Positions 10,238 to 21,167 of a stretch of 64,000 nt of DNA are shown here, in pieces. Both the position numbers and the translations under genes were made by a program. The number at the start of each line of letters is the position of its first letter. Position 1 is the first letter of the stretch. The DNA is from Nilaparvata lugens (Eukaryota; Arthropoda; Insecta; Hemiptera; Delphacidae), in contig NC_052518.1 in NCBI RefSeq assembly GCF_014356525.2, forward strand, positions 4,134,162-4,198,161. Reading direction: 5' to 3'. The notes beneath the pieces were generated by a model. That model was given only the letters and a program-made list of their open reading frames with translations. It searched no databases and was not told the origin of the DNA.

Positions 10238-10310
10238 CTATTGCCCGGGCAAGAAAACTCTGACACCAGACCTGAACCAGCCAGTTCACACGATATTATT
10301 ATTAATATAG
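10238..10310. repeat. SINE/LINE-tail fragment
   Basis: AAAACTCTGACACCAGACCT followed by GAACCAGCCA and ATATTATTATTAA is the reverse complement of the segment at 60988-61030, where the same GGTCTGGTGTCAGAGTTTTC block abuts a (TAA)n run. Both look like the end of one retroelement family with a TAA-type tail. Confidence 0.55.
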
Positions 10311-10429
10311 ATATCAGTCCAATACTTATTCAGCCTATTTCTATATCTAATTGTTGCATGAGAATACGTCATGATATGTCTTGGCATACAGGAAACCATT
10401 CTCGTAGATTCCCAACTCTGTGACCATTA

Positions 10430-10640
10430 TACATTTATTTATTTATTCAATTTTGAACACAATTACAGATCATATGAATATGATTGGGAAAGAATAACAG
10501 GCTTGGCCCAAAACTATCCTTTGCCCAAATTTTGATGATGTCCAACAAATACCACTGCAATTATAAACCTACGTCATATAAGTTAAAAGAAAGTCAGTTA
10601 TACAAAAGTCCAGAATTATACAAAAGAAATAAAGACCGTC
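10430..10640. repeat. Dispersed repeat with TTTATTTATT head and ACAGGC..CCCAAAAC core
   Basis: It shares the layout (TTTA)n, AACAGGC, GCCCAAAACT, and a TGTCCAA block with 15326-15480 and 23600-23815. It probably comes from a SINE or LINE tail family. Short ORFs here are not gene-like. Confidence 0.5.
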
Positions 10641-10672
10641 AAATTCCTAATAGTCTAGCTAGTCAAAACAGA

Positions 10673-10951
10673 ACATTTCAAATTCGGTAAGAGATAAATC
10701 CATGAGATTTAGAGGATAGGTTCTTCATGGTATTGTTTATCTAGTAAAACAAAAATTTTCTGAAAATATCAATCTTTAAGATAGTTATTCAATTTACTAA
10801 AAATAACTTTTAGTTGAGTTATTTTTGGTGAATTGAATAACTATCTTAAAAATTGATATTTTCAGAAAATTTTTGTTTTACTAGATCAACAATACCATGA
10901 AGAATCCATCCTCTAAATCTCGTGGATCTACATCGTACCGAATTTGAAATG
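10673..10951. repeat. Foldback palindrome, arms about 125 bp
   Basis: The left arm begins CATTTCAAATTCGG and includes CTAGTAAAACAAAAATTTTC. The right arm includes GAAAATTTTTGTTTTACTAG and ends CCGAATTTGAAATG. The centre is around 10805-10812. The arms differ at only a few positions, so the transcript or single strand would fold into a long hairpin. Confidence 0.85.
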
Positions 10952-11507
10952 TGCTGTACCAAAAATTTAAACTTTAGGCGCTCATATCTCAAAAAGTAAT
11001 GATCAGAAAAAAAATGTTTTCCTAAGAAAACTTTTTCATTTTGATAGCTTGATGATATACAAATCAAAAAACTTTGAAAAATATCACGAGTAAAAAGTTT
11101 TATTTTTAGCCTTTGCACAGCCTTAATGTGAAATCTACTAGGCCAACAGTCTTCAGTTACACCCTTAGACCATAAAAACTTTATGATTGCACTAGAGGAA
11201 CTGTTATCAGTACATCAAGAAGCATTTAAAAAGCATAGGCTAACGGTAACCTAAAATTATAGGAAGTTTACTAATTAGATATGTTACTGTACACTTCTTC
11301 ACTAAATTAATTGAAATTCATGAGTAATTGGAAAAATTCATGAGGAAATCACGGTATTTTTCCCGGTTAGTAAAATCATGAGGAATTCAAGGTTTTCCCG
11401 GTAGGTGGCCACTCTAAGATATAAGATATACAATATATTTTTTATTGCCAATAAACATTTTTACAACAGACATTTTTATCTCTGGATAAGGAATGATTTT
11501 GATTCAC

Positions 11508-11752
11508 CTGTGGTTGAGGTATTATTGGAGTATCATCCTGAATCCATTTTATTTCGGCAAGTCTCGGCCTTGACATCTGTTCCTTAGTGAAAGCCGTTAG
11601 TGTCATCTCCTCATCTTCTTCTTCACAGGTTGGTATATCGAATTCATCTAGATTATCGATATGAGAAGGTCGGACTGCAGCTGTAAAGTCGTACGGATCG
11701 ACTTCCGATCCGAGAGAGACTGGAGTTAGGTCACCACTGTTGTCACCTCCGT
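11508..11752 (-). CDS. PPIP5K: PPIP5K, penultimate exon
   Basis: Bounded by the acceptor TTAGCAG and the donor GTGAATC. It enters in phase 1 from the duplicated exon (Lys-G|AC giving Asp) and leaves in phase 0. The 81 codons begin DGGDNSGDLTPVSLGSEVDP, include the acidic run CEEEDEEMTL, and end KWIQDDTPIIPQPQ, which reads directly into KQALG of the last exon. No catalytic motif is seen; this is part of the C-terminal extension. Confidence 0.8.
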
Positions 11753-11759
11753 CTGCTAA

Positions 11760-12890
11760 TCATAATAATTTATTTATTTACTATTTATTTAATTATATAC
11801 AATTCAAATGACACTAATGTAATAACATTGGTAGATCAAATCATAAGGTGGTCGTTGTGCTATTTTTCTCCCAAATTTATAGGTGACAAAGTCCAAGATA
11901 AGGTTGGAATTTCACGTGTACAATTTTTATGAAATTTTAGTCATGAATAAACATGAAAACTATAAATTTTGAATCTAGATGGCTTGAATTAATAAATTGA
12001 TTAGAAATATTCCACTCAATTACCACTTGTAACGAATAATATTGAGTTATTTAAGAAAATTTGGAACCATTCAAGAAACACAAACTTGTAAACACTAAAT
12101 TTAAATTGTTATTTGTGCAACTAGTGCGCAAAGTGACAGTTTGCTGCACCGAAAGAAACGTTTACGCACGAGCCGTAGGCGGGGGCGGAATGGTTTCTTG
12201 AATGCAGCAGAGGAACTTTGCGCACGTATTTCACATTAAATTTTTCCTACAGTTACCATTGAATATGAAAAGTGGTTGATTATGGGTAAAATGATGGCTG
12301 AAATCCATCAAATGTTTGTTATTAATAACAACTTTAATTCATTTTAAACTTGATAATGTCAACAGCTGATTGGGATGGCTGCAAGATAATATGCAAAGTA
12401 TTAAGAGTACGCAAAGTAATACTTTGCGCACTAGAGCGGAAAAGTGATTCTTTAAGTTCTGTAATCAGTGCAGGAATGGTCACTTTTCAAGGTAACTGTA
12501 GGAAAATTAAATTTACACTAGCTCAAATGAATTATGTGGAACTGACAATATCGTTTTTATTTCACCATAATTAAAATTTAAATGGAAATCTTATTGCTAA
12601 AAGAAAGATTATCAACAAACATCAATACTATGATTAAATGATCAATATTAATATCCTAAGCCCAGAATTAAAATTAAAATAGAAATCTTATTGCAAAAAG
12701 AGAAATTATTTACAATCAATACTATGATAGAATAATTCTATAAAATTATGTATAAATTAATTAATTATTCTATATAATTTGATAATAATTATTATTAATA
12801 TATCAATGAGCCCAATATGGCTTGACATCATTACCAAACATCCACAATCGGATTCATTGAGTGAAATTGAATCGAAACCAACATTTGAAC
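11760..12890. other. Intron; contains a small foldback
   Basis: A segment at about 12236-12262 (AATTTTTCCTACAGTTACC) is matched in reverse complement at about 12484-12512 (AAGGTAACTGTAGGAAAATT). This suggests a TIR element of about 280 bp with GTGCGCAAAG-type sequence around it. No coding exon is recognised elsewhere. Confidence 0.4.
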
Positions 12891-12896
12891 TGGTAC

Positions 12897-13272
12897 TATA
12901 GTGAGGTCCACGTTATAATGGCAGAGTGGAGAAAGATAGAAGAACAGCGTTGCCGAAGCAGAATTCTCTGCCTTGACACTGCCTTCTATATTAGCATAGC
13001 TGATACCGGTATATCTGATGCCATATTAACGTTATATTGATGTTTAAAATAAGAAATTATATTTTATTTTTGATATAATACATTTTTAAATTATTTAATA
13101 ATAAATGAGAATAAGTGATTTGTCAATTTAATTTCTAAATTGTTGAAAAACGATCTGGAAATTTTGTGGAGCTAGGTAAGGATAGCGCTATCTACTTTGC
13201 CGAATGATAAAAAAGGATAGCAACACCAATGTTAATCAAATACTGCTATTATAACGTGTGGACCTCACTATA
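12897..13272. mobile_element. MITE of the TATAGTGAGG family, complete
   Basis: The ends are TATAGTGAGGTCCACGTTAT on the left and GTGTGGACCTCACTATA on the right. The inside carries the AGAAAGATAGAAGAACAGCG and ACATTGGTGTTGCTATCC-type blocks common to the family. The terminal TA may be the target. The right 175 bp belong to the segment duplicated at 20.3 kb. Confidence 0.8.
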
Positions 13273-13377
13273 ATTCATTCATTTATTTCTTTCATTCACA
13301 ATCACAAATCATAATTAAAATATGATTGGAAGAATATATTATCACTATAGGGATAAATAATTGATTACCTGGATTAC

Positions 13378-13544
13378 CTTTGATTGGATAAAACTGCATG
13401 GATTCTAGTGCTTGCTGAGTGTTATACAGTTCTGCTACCTCTATGCTATCCCGGTGAGTGTAGGCTGTCATACTGTCTGTCATATGTGTATCTCCTCCAA
13501 ATGTATTTATCATTGAATCACAAGGTCCAGCTCCAAATTTGAAC
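13378..13544 (-). CDS. PPIP5K: PPIP5K exon, duplicate copy A
   Basis: This 167-bp exon has acceptor TTTTTAG and two possible donors 9 bp apart (GTAATCCAG, then GTAATC). It encodes FKFGAGPCDSMINTFGGDTH, then MTDSMTAYTHRDSIEVAELY and NTQQALESMQFYPIK. The exon is identical to 20602-20768. It enters in phase 2 and leaves in phase 1, so the two copies cannot be joined to each other without shifting frame; a transcript can keep only one. This copy is the one nearer the next exon at 11752. Confidence 0.75.
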
Positions 13545-13943
13545 CTAAAAATAGGATTTTATGAATCTAATTCAGCTACATAAATTTTCACAAGAGAGTA
13601 GGAAAGCACATTAGAAAACCTTCTCATAAAATAGAGAAACGTCCTAGTTTTTAAAAAAGTATAGGCTACTCTTACGGTAAGTTGTCTAATGAGCATAACT
13701 TAATTCTTCTAGTGTGGAAAGATATGTGTACGAGGATAATGTTTTTCAATCTCCGATTGGTCATAAATAAAAGACGAATGTATAAAGCAAAGTGTTACAC
13801 TTATGACCATTCTTCAATATAATTGCCGTGAAGGTTGAGGCATTTTCTATAGCAGTGGACCAGCCTACCAAAACCCTCGTCATAAAATGCTGCCGCTAAA
13901 GGAGTTTAAGTGGGCTATGACATTATTTTGGAGCTCCATGTTA

Positions 13944-14889
13944 TGCCGGGTCTACACGACAACGATATTTGCGCAAACTTGGCTGAAAACCAGGTTTACG
14001 CAAATCTGGCATTGAGCCAAGTTTGCTCAAACCTCTGTTCACACGACACCAACTTAGCAAAAACCTCAAGAGAGTCACACAACAGAAGAAGTGCTGAGAT
14101 TCTATTCAGTTCACTATCGATTGTGTTGTGCAGTGCAGTTTGTGTTCCTCACCCGCAATGGACGAGCTACTCTTATTGTTATCTGCCTTTCAAAAAGTAT
14201 TTAAAAATGGGGGAAAAACCTAGAAGTAAGTGGAGTCGGAATTGGTTGAATAAGTTACTACTTAACAGTAATATAAAACTAATTGGGTAGGTGATAATGT
14301 ATAGTTATACTCCAACTCCTCCTCCTCCTCCCACTTCTCCTCAATAATAATAATCAAGAATACTGCTTATCAAGTGAAGAGTGAATAACTATATCCATAA
14401 CATTACTATAGAGTAAATAAGATAATTATTATCCATTAAAAAATCTTCCTTGTTTTTGAGTATTTTTGAGAATTGACCTCGCACATATTTAATAGAGTAA
14501 ATAAGATAATTATTATCCATTAAAAAATCTTCCTTGTTTTTGAGTATTTTTGAGAATTGACCTCGCACATATTTAATAGAGTAAATAAGATAATTATTAT
14601 CCATTAAAAATCGTCCTTGTTTTTGAATATTTTTGAGAATTGACCTCGCTCATATTTAATTTGAGGGTGCTGAATCCGAATCTGAAATCGCGAATTCTTA
14701 TCTTCATTTTGAAGCGATTTAGGTTTTGATGGATAGATGAGACATAATCGTTTCCTAGAAAAATTGACGCAAACCTGGCTGAGATTGATTGAAAAAAGCA
14801 CAAACCTTCAAACCTCAGAAATTTAGAACGATCTCCCGTCTACACGACGCAAACTTAGCGCAAACCTGCCCTGTCTTGTAGACCGGGCA
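13944..14889. mobile_element. PIF/Harbinger-like MITE (copy A) with TTA target duplication
   Basis: TTA at 13941-13943 and 14890-14892 flank ends TGCCGGGTCTACACGAC and GTCTTGTAGACCGGGCA. The subterminal sequence is full of CGCAAACTTGG/CGCAAACCTG motifs in both orientations. The homologous empty site at 34.85 kb has one TTA. A 3-bp TTA target is characteristic of the PIF/Harbinger superfamily. No transposase is present. Confidence 0.8.
14411..14662. repeat. 84-bp tandem repeat, 3 copies
   Basis: GAGTAAATAAGATAATTATT starts at 14411, 14495 and 14579. The homologous position in copy B (21636) has a single unit. Since 84 is a multiple of three, it creates a false repetitive ORF on the minus strand. 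Confidence 0.9.
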
Positions 14890-15160
14890 TTAGTTTAGAA
14901 GCTCTGCCCTCAAAATCATGTCTTGAGTTTGGGGAAAAGGTATAATTTACTAGTGGCCAAGTCAGGCTTATCACTCATGACGATTCCAGCTTCAACTTGA
15001 ATGATTCTTTGTTAGTTTTATGCTGAGTTATTGCATTCTGCTTGCGAAAATGAATAAAGCTTCATAACCAGCACGAGACTCAAGCGTCACAGCCATGTAT
15101 GTGGGTCTATAAATTACTGGCCAACAATTGACGATCTGCATAAGAGTAATGCTGCAATCT

Positions 15161-15310
15161 AAGAGCTTGTTCACATGAGCGAGCGATTTACGCTCGGTTG
15201 TCGCTCGATTGGCAAATCGCTCGGTTTGCCAGCCTCGTACACATGACAGCGATTCATGAGCGGTTTGCAATCGGTTATGATAAATAGTTACTACAACATC
15301 TATGTACTCA
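15161..15310. mobile_element. MITE end with GCTCGGTTGTCGCTCG motifs
   Basis: It starts AGAGCTTGTTCACATGAGCG and carries repeated CGCTCGGTT/ATCGCTCG words. The opposite end of this family appears at about 22000-22249, ending GTCATGTGAACACGCTCT. Confidence 0.6.
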
Positions 15311-15325
15311 ATCTTTATCACTTTT

Positions 15326-15480
15326 ATATTTATTTATTTATTTATTAGATAGAGCGAACAATACAATAGTCGGAAAAGAAAAAACAGGCTATTGCCCAAA
15401 ACTTCTTCAATTTCCTGATTTTGTCACAAATCGTCCAAATATTATGTAGTTATGTTCACTTCAATTTCAACACCAAATCT
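15326..15480. repeat. Dispersed retroelement-tail-like repeat
   Basis: A (TTTA)n head, AACAGGCTATTGCCCAAAAC and a TCGTCCAAAT block, as in the copies at 10.43 and 23.6 kb. Confidence 0.5.
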
Positions 15481-16694
15481 TCAATCTGAACTATGAATCA
15501 GAATAAAACAAAGAATTTCAAATTTAGATAAATTGATAATGAAACTTCCGTTAAAACAAAAACCAAACTTCAAATATTCACAAAATATAGAATAAAATCA
15601 CTTAAATTTTGAGCTCGAAAATATCACTTTCACCATAGCTACAACAGCTGTTGTTTTTATTCTCAGATAAAAATATTACTCTAATATTACTGCTTCTTAC
15701 ATTATTCATATTAATGTGTGAAGAATATTATCATGCTGGTGTTATTAAAAAAAATTCAAATACATAATGAAATTATGTACTGTTTGACCAGCGAAAGAAT
15801 GCCCCAGGCGGAGTGGAGCAATCTTAGGCTGTTCTAGCTTTTTCGATCCGTCTTAAAAACATCAGTCATAAAATGAAAAATATCTCCTAAAACTTCAGAA
15901 ATATTGAATTAGTGATGTAAAATAGGTCAGGAATCGTTTTTGTTCAGTGCATTTTTTTATAAATTGACTCATTTCAAAGATAAATTTAATGTGTGACTAA
16001 ATGAGTAATTTCATTGAAAACCTTTAATTTTTTGTTTACAACTCATCTGTTCAATAACTATTGAACGGAATTAATTTTTTTTTTGGCATGCATATTTATT
16101 GATTCTTCTCTGAACCGTTGTTATGTATATTTTTTCTAAAAAATTGTTTGTTTTCCTAATAATGGGTAATTTCTTGGATCAAGTTCGTGAATTTGGATCG
16201 CAAAACATGAAAAAGTTGGTAATCGACAAACTTTTTATGTGTGGAATAAACTACACATATGCAACGTATGAAATAATCATAACATCCCAAATTTATTTTC
16301 TGTGAAAGAATTACTGAAATCGATTAAAGGGTTCTCGAGTTATAAAAGATAAATAAATATGTTGCTCAATTATTAAATTGGAATTCTTTCTCCGTGCAGC
16401 TCACATAATAGCCTATCTATCAGTTGGGTAGGCTATGCATAAAAGAAATAATATTTAATGGCTTCCGCTGTTAGCTTTTCAGTACTAAAGTATTAGTCAT
16501 CAATGTAAAGAAATCCTGTTTATAGAAGTATGTTTACTGGTAATTACGCATTTTCTTTGAATAGAGGTCACTGCACGGCTTCCAGTTCGTGAAACGAGTG
16601 AGTGCACATTGAATTAGCACAGTTCAAATTAATTTCTTAAATTACCTATATAACAGATTATTAGTTTTAGTTACTGTCTAGTTTTTTTATAACA

Positions 16695-17672
16695 ATGTCG
16701 GGCATTAGAAAGAGTGGTCAAACAGTGCATAGTGAAGTGCGTAATATCATTAGACACGTTATTGAGAAATGTGATGAGGAAAAGAATTCTAAGCAAATTA
16801 GCAGCAAATTAGTGTGGTGTATCAGAGAGATTGATTAAAAAAATACGTTGTGAAACTAAAAGTTTAGCAGAACCAGAATCGTCTAAACTATCGACGCCAG
16901 GAAAAACAAGACCACACTCCAAGAATTCCATTCCCAGTATAGACAGTTTTGATCTGAACGTGATTAGGAACACTATAAATCAAGAAAACTGTACCCTCTA
17001 TTAGAAATTTATTACCAGTCTTGAAAGATAAAATCAATTTCAAATGGGGCAGAGAGACATTACGTGTAATTATAAAAAAACTTGGTTTTAGATGGGTGAA
17101 ATGCCAATCAAAACGGAAAATATTAGTTGAACGTCCCCATATTGTTTTTTGGAGGTCCGAATACCTTAGAAAAATCAGAAATTTCCGTGATAAGAATAGA
17201 AACATTTTTTATATGGATGAAACTTGGGTTGATAGCAATATGATCTTTCAAAAATGCTGGCAAGATCATGAAATTACAGGATGCTTGAAAGATTCGGCAT
17301 CATCCAAAAGGTACATATTGCTACATGTTGGTTCTGAAAATGGGTTTCTTCCTGGGTCATTGCTACTTTTTCGGGCGGGGTCAGCAACAGGGGATTATCA
17401 TGGTCAAATGAATGGGGATAACTTCATGAAGTGGGTCAGAGAGAAGCTCATTGCTAATCTTCCTCATTCAGTATTAGTAATGGATAATGCCCCTTATCAC
17501 TGCATTCAAAAAGAAAAACCCCCATCCAAGTATGCCAACAAAAATGAAATGATAACTGGTTGACGGGGAAAAATATTCATTTTGAGCAGTCAATGAGGAA
17601 AGGCCAGCTCTATTCTTTGATTGAAAAAAATAAGCCAAATCAAAAGTGTACCATGTTGACAGTCTATTAGAA
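16695..17672 (+). pseudogene. Tc1/mariner-like transposase, N-terminal and central part
   Basis: Starts at ATG 16695 (MSGIRKSGQTVHSEVRNIIR). At least three frame changes follow, near 16810, 17000 and 17560. The best-preserved stretch, 17021-17563, contains FYMDETWVDSN (first catalytic Asp) and SVLVMDNAPYH (second catalytic Asp), characteristic of DDE transposases of this superfamily. The remaining part resumes beyond the hAT insertion with the catalytic Glu. The protein would normally cut and join transposon ends in the nucleus. The reading frame is broken, so it is not expected to be functional. Confidence 0.85.
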
Positions 17673-18660
17673 CAGTGGTCGCCAAACTTATGAGCCTGTG
17701 AGCTAGAATAGCATTCATAAATCTCCTAGTGAGCTACCAACGAATATTAGAATAAACAAAGTATCTTTTATTGTCTATAAAGAAAGGTACATTTCTATTG
17801 TTGGAATCTACTTATCTCATAGCAAAAAGTATAACAAAAGTTGAAATGTGCATTAATTTCAATGAGAGAAGTGGAAATCTTTTTGGCCATCAATATTTTA
17901 TTGATGTTTGGAGTGTACGTTGTAGCAGCCATTCTGATGCAGTTATCCAAAAAATGTTCCTATATCGATTTTTCATGAATTTCATACTTGAAAAAGATGA
18001 TTCACACAAGTAGGTAGAGCTGAGCATGGCTTTCAACCTCAATGCAACTTGAATAATAATTGGATATTTTTCTTTGGGGACTTGAGGCCAAATATTTCCA
18101 GTTGTAGAAAGTGATCTGAGAGACAAGATAATTTTAAAAATCCACAAATTCCATTTCAACTGAAGCCTGATCTTCACCAAAATGTTTTACAAGACAAGCT
18201 GCAAAATCTTCTGCATCGATCTCTACAAAAGGAGAGTTGACGAATTGTACCATATTCGATATGCTTTTAAAATCTTGAAATCGTTGATCAGACTGTTGTC
18301 TCAAGTCTGAATTGTAACGTATTCTTGGTTATTGCTGAGGTGCTGTGAAGGATTTTTCTCGTTATTGATTTTCTTCAGACTGGAAAAGTGTTTATATTCA
18401 AACTGGACGACATTTTTTCCCCACATCTCAAGCTCCTTGGAAAACGATTTTACAGTTCAAATCATTCCACCGATAACCTTATCTTTCCTTTGAAGCTGCA
18501 AATTTAAATCATTCAACTTCTTAGTTATATATGAGAGAAATGCAAAATTTTGTAGTCATGTTTCTCAATGCATGGTTGACAACCCAAGCATTTCTGTGAG
18601 CTACCAAAAACTACCGCACGAGCTACCGGTAGCTCGCGATCGACTGTTTGGCGACCACTG
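17673..18660 (-). mobile_element. hAT element inserted in the transposase, 8-bp target duplication
   Basis: TATTAGAA at 17665-17672 and again at 18661-18668 flank a 988-bp insert with inverted ends CAGTGGTCGCCAAAC and GTTTGGCGACCACTG. Eight-base duplications and CAGTGG-type ends are hallmarks of hAT elements. On the minus strand near 17890-18080 the translation includes LSSTYLCESSFSSMKFMKNR, which resembles the C-terminal dimerisation region of hAT transposases. The rest is degraded. Confidence 0.9.
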
Positions 18661-19062
18661 TATTAGAAGAACATGGCCATACAGTATTGAGATTGAGACT
18701 TCCCCCCTATATGTGCGAATTGAATCCCATTGAACTAGCTTGGGCAAAAGTAAAACGCGAGGTAAGGGCAATGAATGTTACAGGGGAGTTTACAGTCAAC
18801 TATTTGAAAGACGTAATTTTGAATGCTGTAACTAAAGTTAGCGCGGCTGACTGGGAAGGCTACATGGAACATGTTAAAAAATTAGAAGCAAATTACTGGC
18901 AGAAGGATGGCTAATGGAAAGTGTTGTTGACGAATTTATCATTTCTTGGGAGGATTAGAGGAAGAATGTTCTTATGATTTTGAGGCTGAAATTTCGAATG
19001 AAAGTGAAACATCAGAGGATAGTGACTTGGGCTGTGCAGAGTTGGTCGATGTTTAGGCCTAA
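18661..19062 (+). pseudogene. Tc1/mariner-like transposase, C-terminal part
   Basis: Continues the transposase interrupted at 17672. CELNPIELAWAKVKREV contains the catalytic Glu of the DDE triad in the usual N-P-I-E context. The frame is open to 18914 and then shifts; further codons resemble an acidic tail (SETSEDSDLGCAELVDV) ending about 19056. It is non-functional because of the insertion and the shifts. Confidence 0.8.
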
Positions 19063-19840
19063 CTTAAAGATACACAATGTGGGTGAGTGATTGAAGTTAT
19101 ATTAAAAATTATTGCAATGTTGATTCAAATACATAAATATTGTATAACATCCAACTCATTTCTAGTGTGATTTTATCCGTTAGAAAATTATATCTTGGCA
19201 ACTCTCTCTCTCTCTATCCAATACTCAACTGCGTGTACTTTATGACATGAGAGCTAAATTAATTTCAATCTATTTTGAAAACGCTTCAGTCGATTTTGAC
19301 AATTCTTTCACAGAAAATAAATTTGGGATGTTATAATTATTTCATACGATGCATGTGTGTAGTTTATTCTAACCATAAAAAAGTTTGTCGATTACTAACT
19401 TTTTCGTGTTTTACAATCAAAATTCATTAACTTGATCCAAGAAATGTCCCATTATTAAGAAAACCAACAATTTTTTCTAAAGAATAGTTATATCATCGGC
19501 TTAAAGAAGAATCAAGGATTATGCATGCCAAAAAAATTCAGTTCGATAGTTATTGAGCAGAAGAGTTGTAAACAAAAAATACGGGGTTTCAATGAAAATA
19601 ACTAATTTGACAAAAATGAAATTTATCTTTTAAATGAGTGAATTTATCAAAAAAGTACTGAACAAAAACGATTTCTGACCTGTTTTACATCACTAATTCA
19701 ATATTTATGAAGTTTTTGGAGATATTTTTTATTTTATGACTGATGTTTTTAGGACGGTTCGAAAAAGCTAGTACAGCCTAAGACAACTCCACTCCGCCAG
19801 GGGGGGGGGCATTCTTTCGCTGGTCAAACAGTACTAGCCC

Positions 19841-20496
19841 TATAGTGAGGTCCACGTTATAATGGCAGTGTTGACAATGTTGCTGTCCTTTTCTATCATA
19901 CAACAAAACAGATAGCGCTATCTTTCTCTAGCTTTGCAATGTTGTCTGTTTGCTAGAATATTTTATTTTTACTTTTCACAGTGACTGTACAAAAGTGAGC
20001 AAACAACTCTCAGCCGCCATTTTTTCTTCATTCTATCACAATACTTTAGTACACAAGTCGTATAATTGATTTAAAATGTATTTTAGAAACAATGAAATAA
20101 TTTTTAGACATTACCGTATGAGAAACACAAATTAAAATACCTGAAATGACATTTAAAAGTTGATAATTAACCTCCTAGACTTCATCCATGCTTCAGTTAG
20201 CCTACCCATTATAGGTTAGACCTACTCGTACCGGTATAAATAATATTGAAAAGTTATTTCAGAATTATTTCCATTGAAATTACTTTTTCAAATAAGATTT
20301 ATATTTTCCTTATATTTTTTAATAATAAATGAGAATAAGTGATTTGTCAATTTAATTTCTAAATTGTTGAAAAACGATCTGGAAATTTTGTGGAGCTAGG
20401 TAAGGATAGCGCTATCTGCTTTACCGAATGATAAAAAAGGATAGCAACACCAATGTTAATCAAATACTGCTATAATAACGTGTGGACCTCACTATA
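19841..20496. mobile_element. MITE of the TATAGTGAGG family, long copy
   Basis: The ends TATAGTGAGGTCCACGTTAT and GTGTGGACCTCACTATA match those of 12897-13272, and the last 175 bp are nearly identical. The left two-thirds differ from that copy. It sits only a few bases after the Tc1-like element. Confidence 0.75.
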
Positions 20497-20601
20497 ATTC
20501 ATTCATTTATTTCTTTCATTCACAATCACAGATCATAATTAAAATATGATTGGGAGAATCTATTATCACTATAGGGATAAATAATTGATTACCTGGATTA
20601 C

Positions 20602-20768
20602 CTTTGATTGGATAAAACTGCATGGATTCTAGTGCTTGCTGAGTGTTATACAGTTCTGCTACCTCTATGCTATCCCGGTGAGTGTAGGCTGTCATACTGT
20701 CTGTCATATGTGTATCTCCTCCAAATGTATTTATCATTGAATCACAAGGTCCAGCTCCAAATTTGAAC
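20602..20768 (-). CDS. PPIP5K: PPIP5K exon, duplicate copy B
   Basis: Sequence-identical to 13378-13544 over all 167 bp, with the same TTTTTAG acceptor and the same paired donors. The upstream exon at 22566 ends in GG (phase 2), and G from this exon completes a Gly codon before FKFGAGPCDS. The exit is phase 1 and fits the exon at 11752. This copy is nearer the upstream exon, the other nearer the downstream exon. Which one is used cannot be told from sequence, and an assembly duplication is possible. Confidence 0.75.
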
Positions 20769-21167
20769 CTAAAAATAGGATTTTATGAATCTAATTCAGC
20801 TACATAAATTTTCACAAGAGAGTAGGAAAGCACATTAGAAAACCTTCTCATAAAATAGAGAAACGTCCTAGTTTTTAAAAAAGTATAGGCTACTCTTACG
20901 GTAAGTTGTCTAATGAGCATAACTTAATTCTTCTAGTGTGGAAAGATATGTGTACGAGGATAATGTTTTTCAATCTCCGATTGGTCATAAATAAAAGACG
21001 AATGTATAAAGCAAAGTGTTACACTTATGACCATTCTTCAATATAATTGCCGTGAAGGTTGAGGCATTTTCTATAGCAGTGGACCAGCCTACCAAAACCC
21101 TCGTCATAAAATGCTGCCGCTAAAGGAGTTTAAGTGGGCTATGACATTATTTTGGAGCTCCATGTTA

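Larger units (their letters stand above)
13098..14913. repeat. Segmental duplication, copy A (with 20321-21971)
   Basis: From AATAATAAATGAGAATAAGT to GAAGCTCTGCCCTCA the sequence is almost identical to 20321-21971, with rare single-base changes. Copy A is longer mainly because an 84-bp unit is present three times instead of once. The segment carries the right end of a MITE, a PPIP5K exon, part of an older TIR element and a Harbinger-like element. A recent duplication or an unmerged haplotype in the assembly would both explain it. Confidence 0.9.
13740..15160. mobile_element. Older TIR element, second copy at 34850-35735, split by a Harbinger-like insert
   Basis: The parts on both sides of 13944-14889 align with 34860-35620: TCTCCGATTGGTCAT, GTGGACCAGCCTACCAAAAC, GAAGCTCTGCCCT and CAACAATTGACGAT are shared. 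The copy at 34.85 kb has inverted ends GGGTC/TATTTTTTCAACCTCCG. The element is noncoding as far as I can see, and a mariner-type origin is only a guess. Confidence 0.6.
15780..19831 (+). mobile_element. Tc1/mariner-like transposon with about 545-bp inverted repeats
   Basis: TA at 15778-15779 and 19832-19833 flank ends CTGTTTGACCAGCGAAAGAA and TTCTTTCGCTGGTCAAACAG. The inverted repeats extend over about 15780-16326 and 19290-19831 with scattered differences, including a poly-C/G length change near the tip. Between them lies a plus-strand transposase pseudogene (16695-17650 and 18661-19060) split by a hAT insertion. The TA target and DDE-type transposase place it in the Tc1/mariner group. Several frameshifts indicate it is no longer autonomous. 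Confidence 0.85.

Noticed and set aside
14389..14803. Repetitive minus-strand ORF with MDNNYLIYSI units
   Set aside because: Produced by the 84-bp tandem unit inside a Harbinger-like MITE; the unit is a multiple of three and so stays open.
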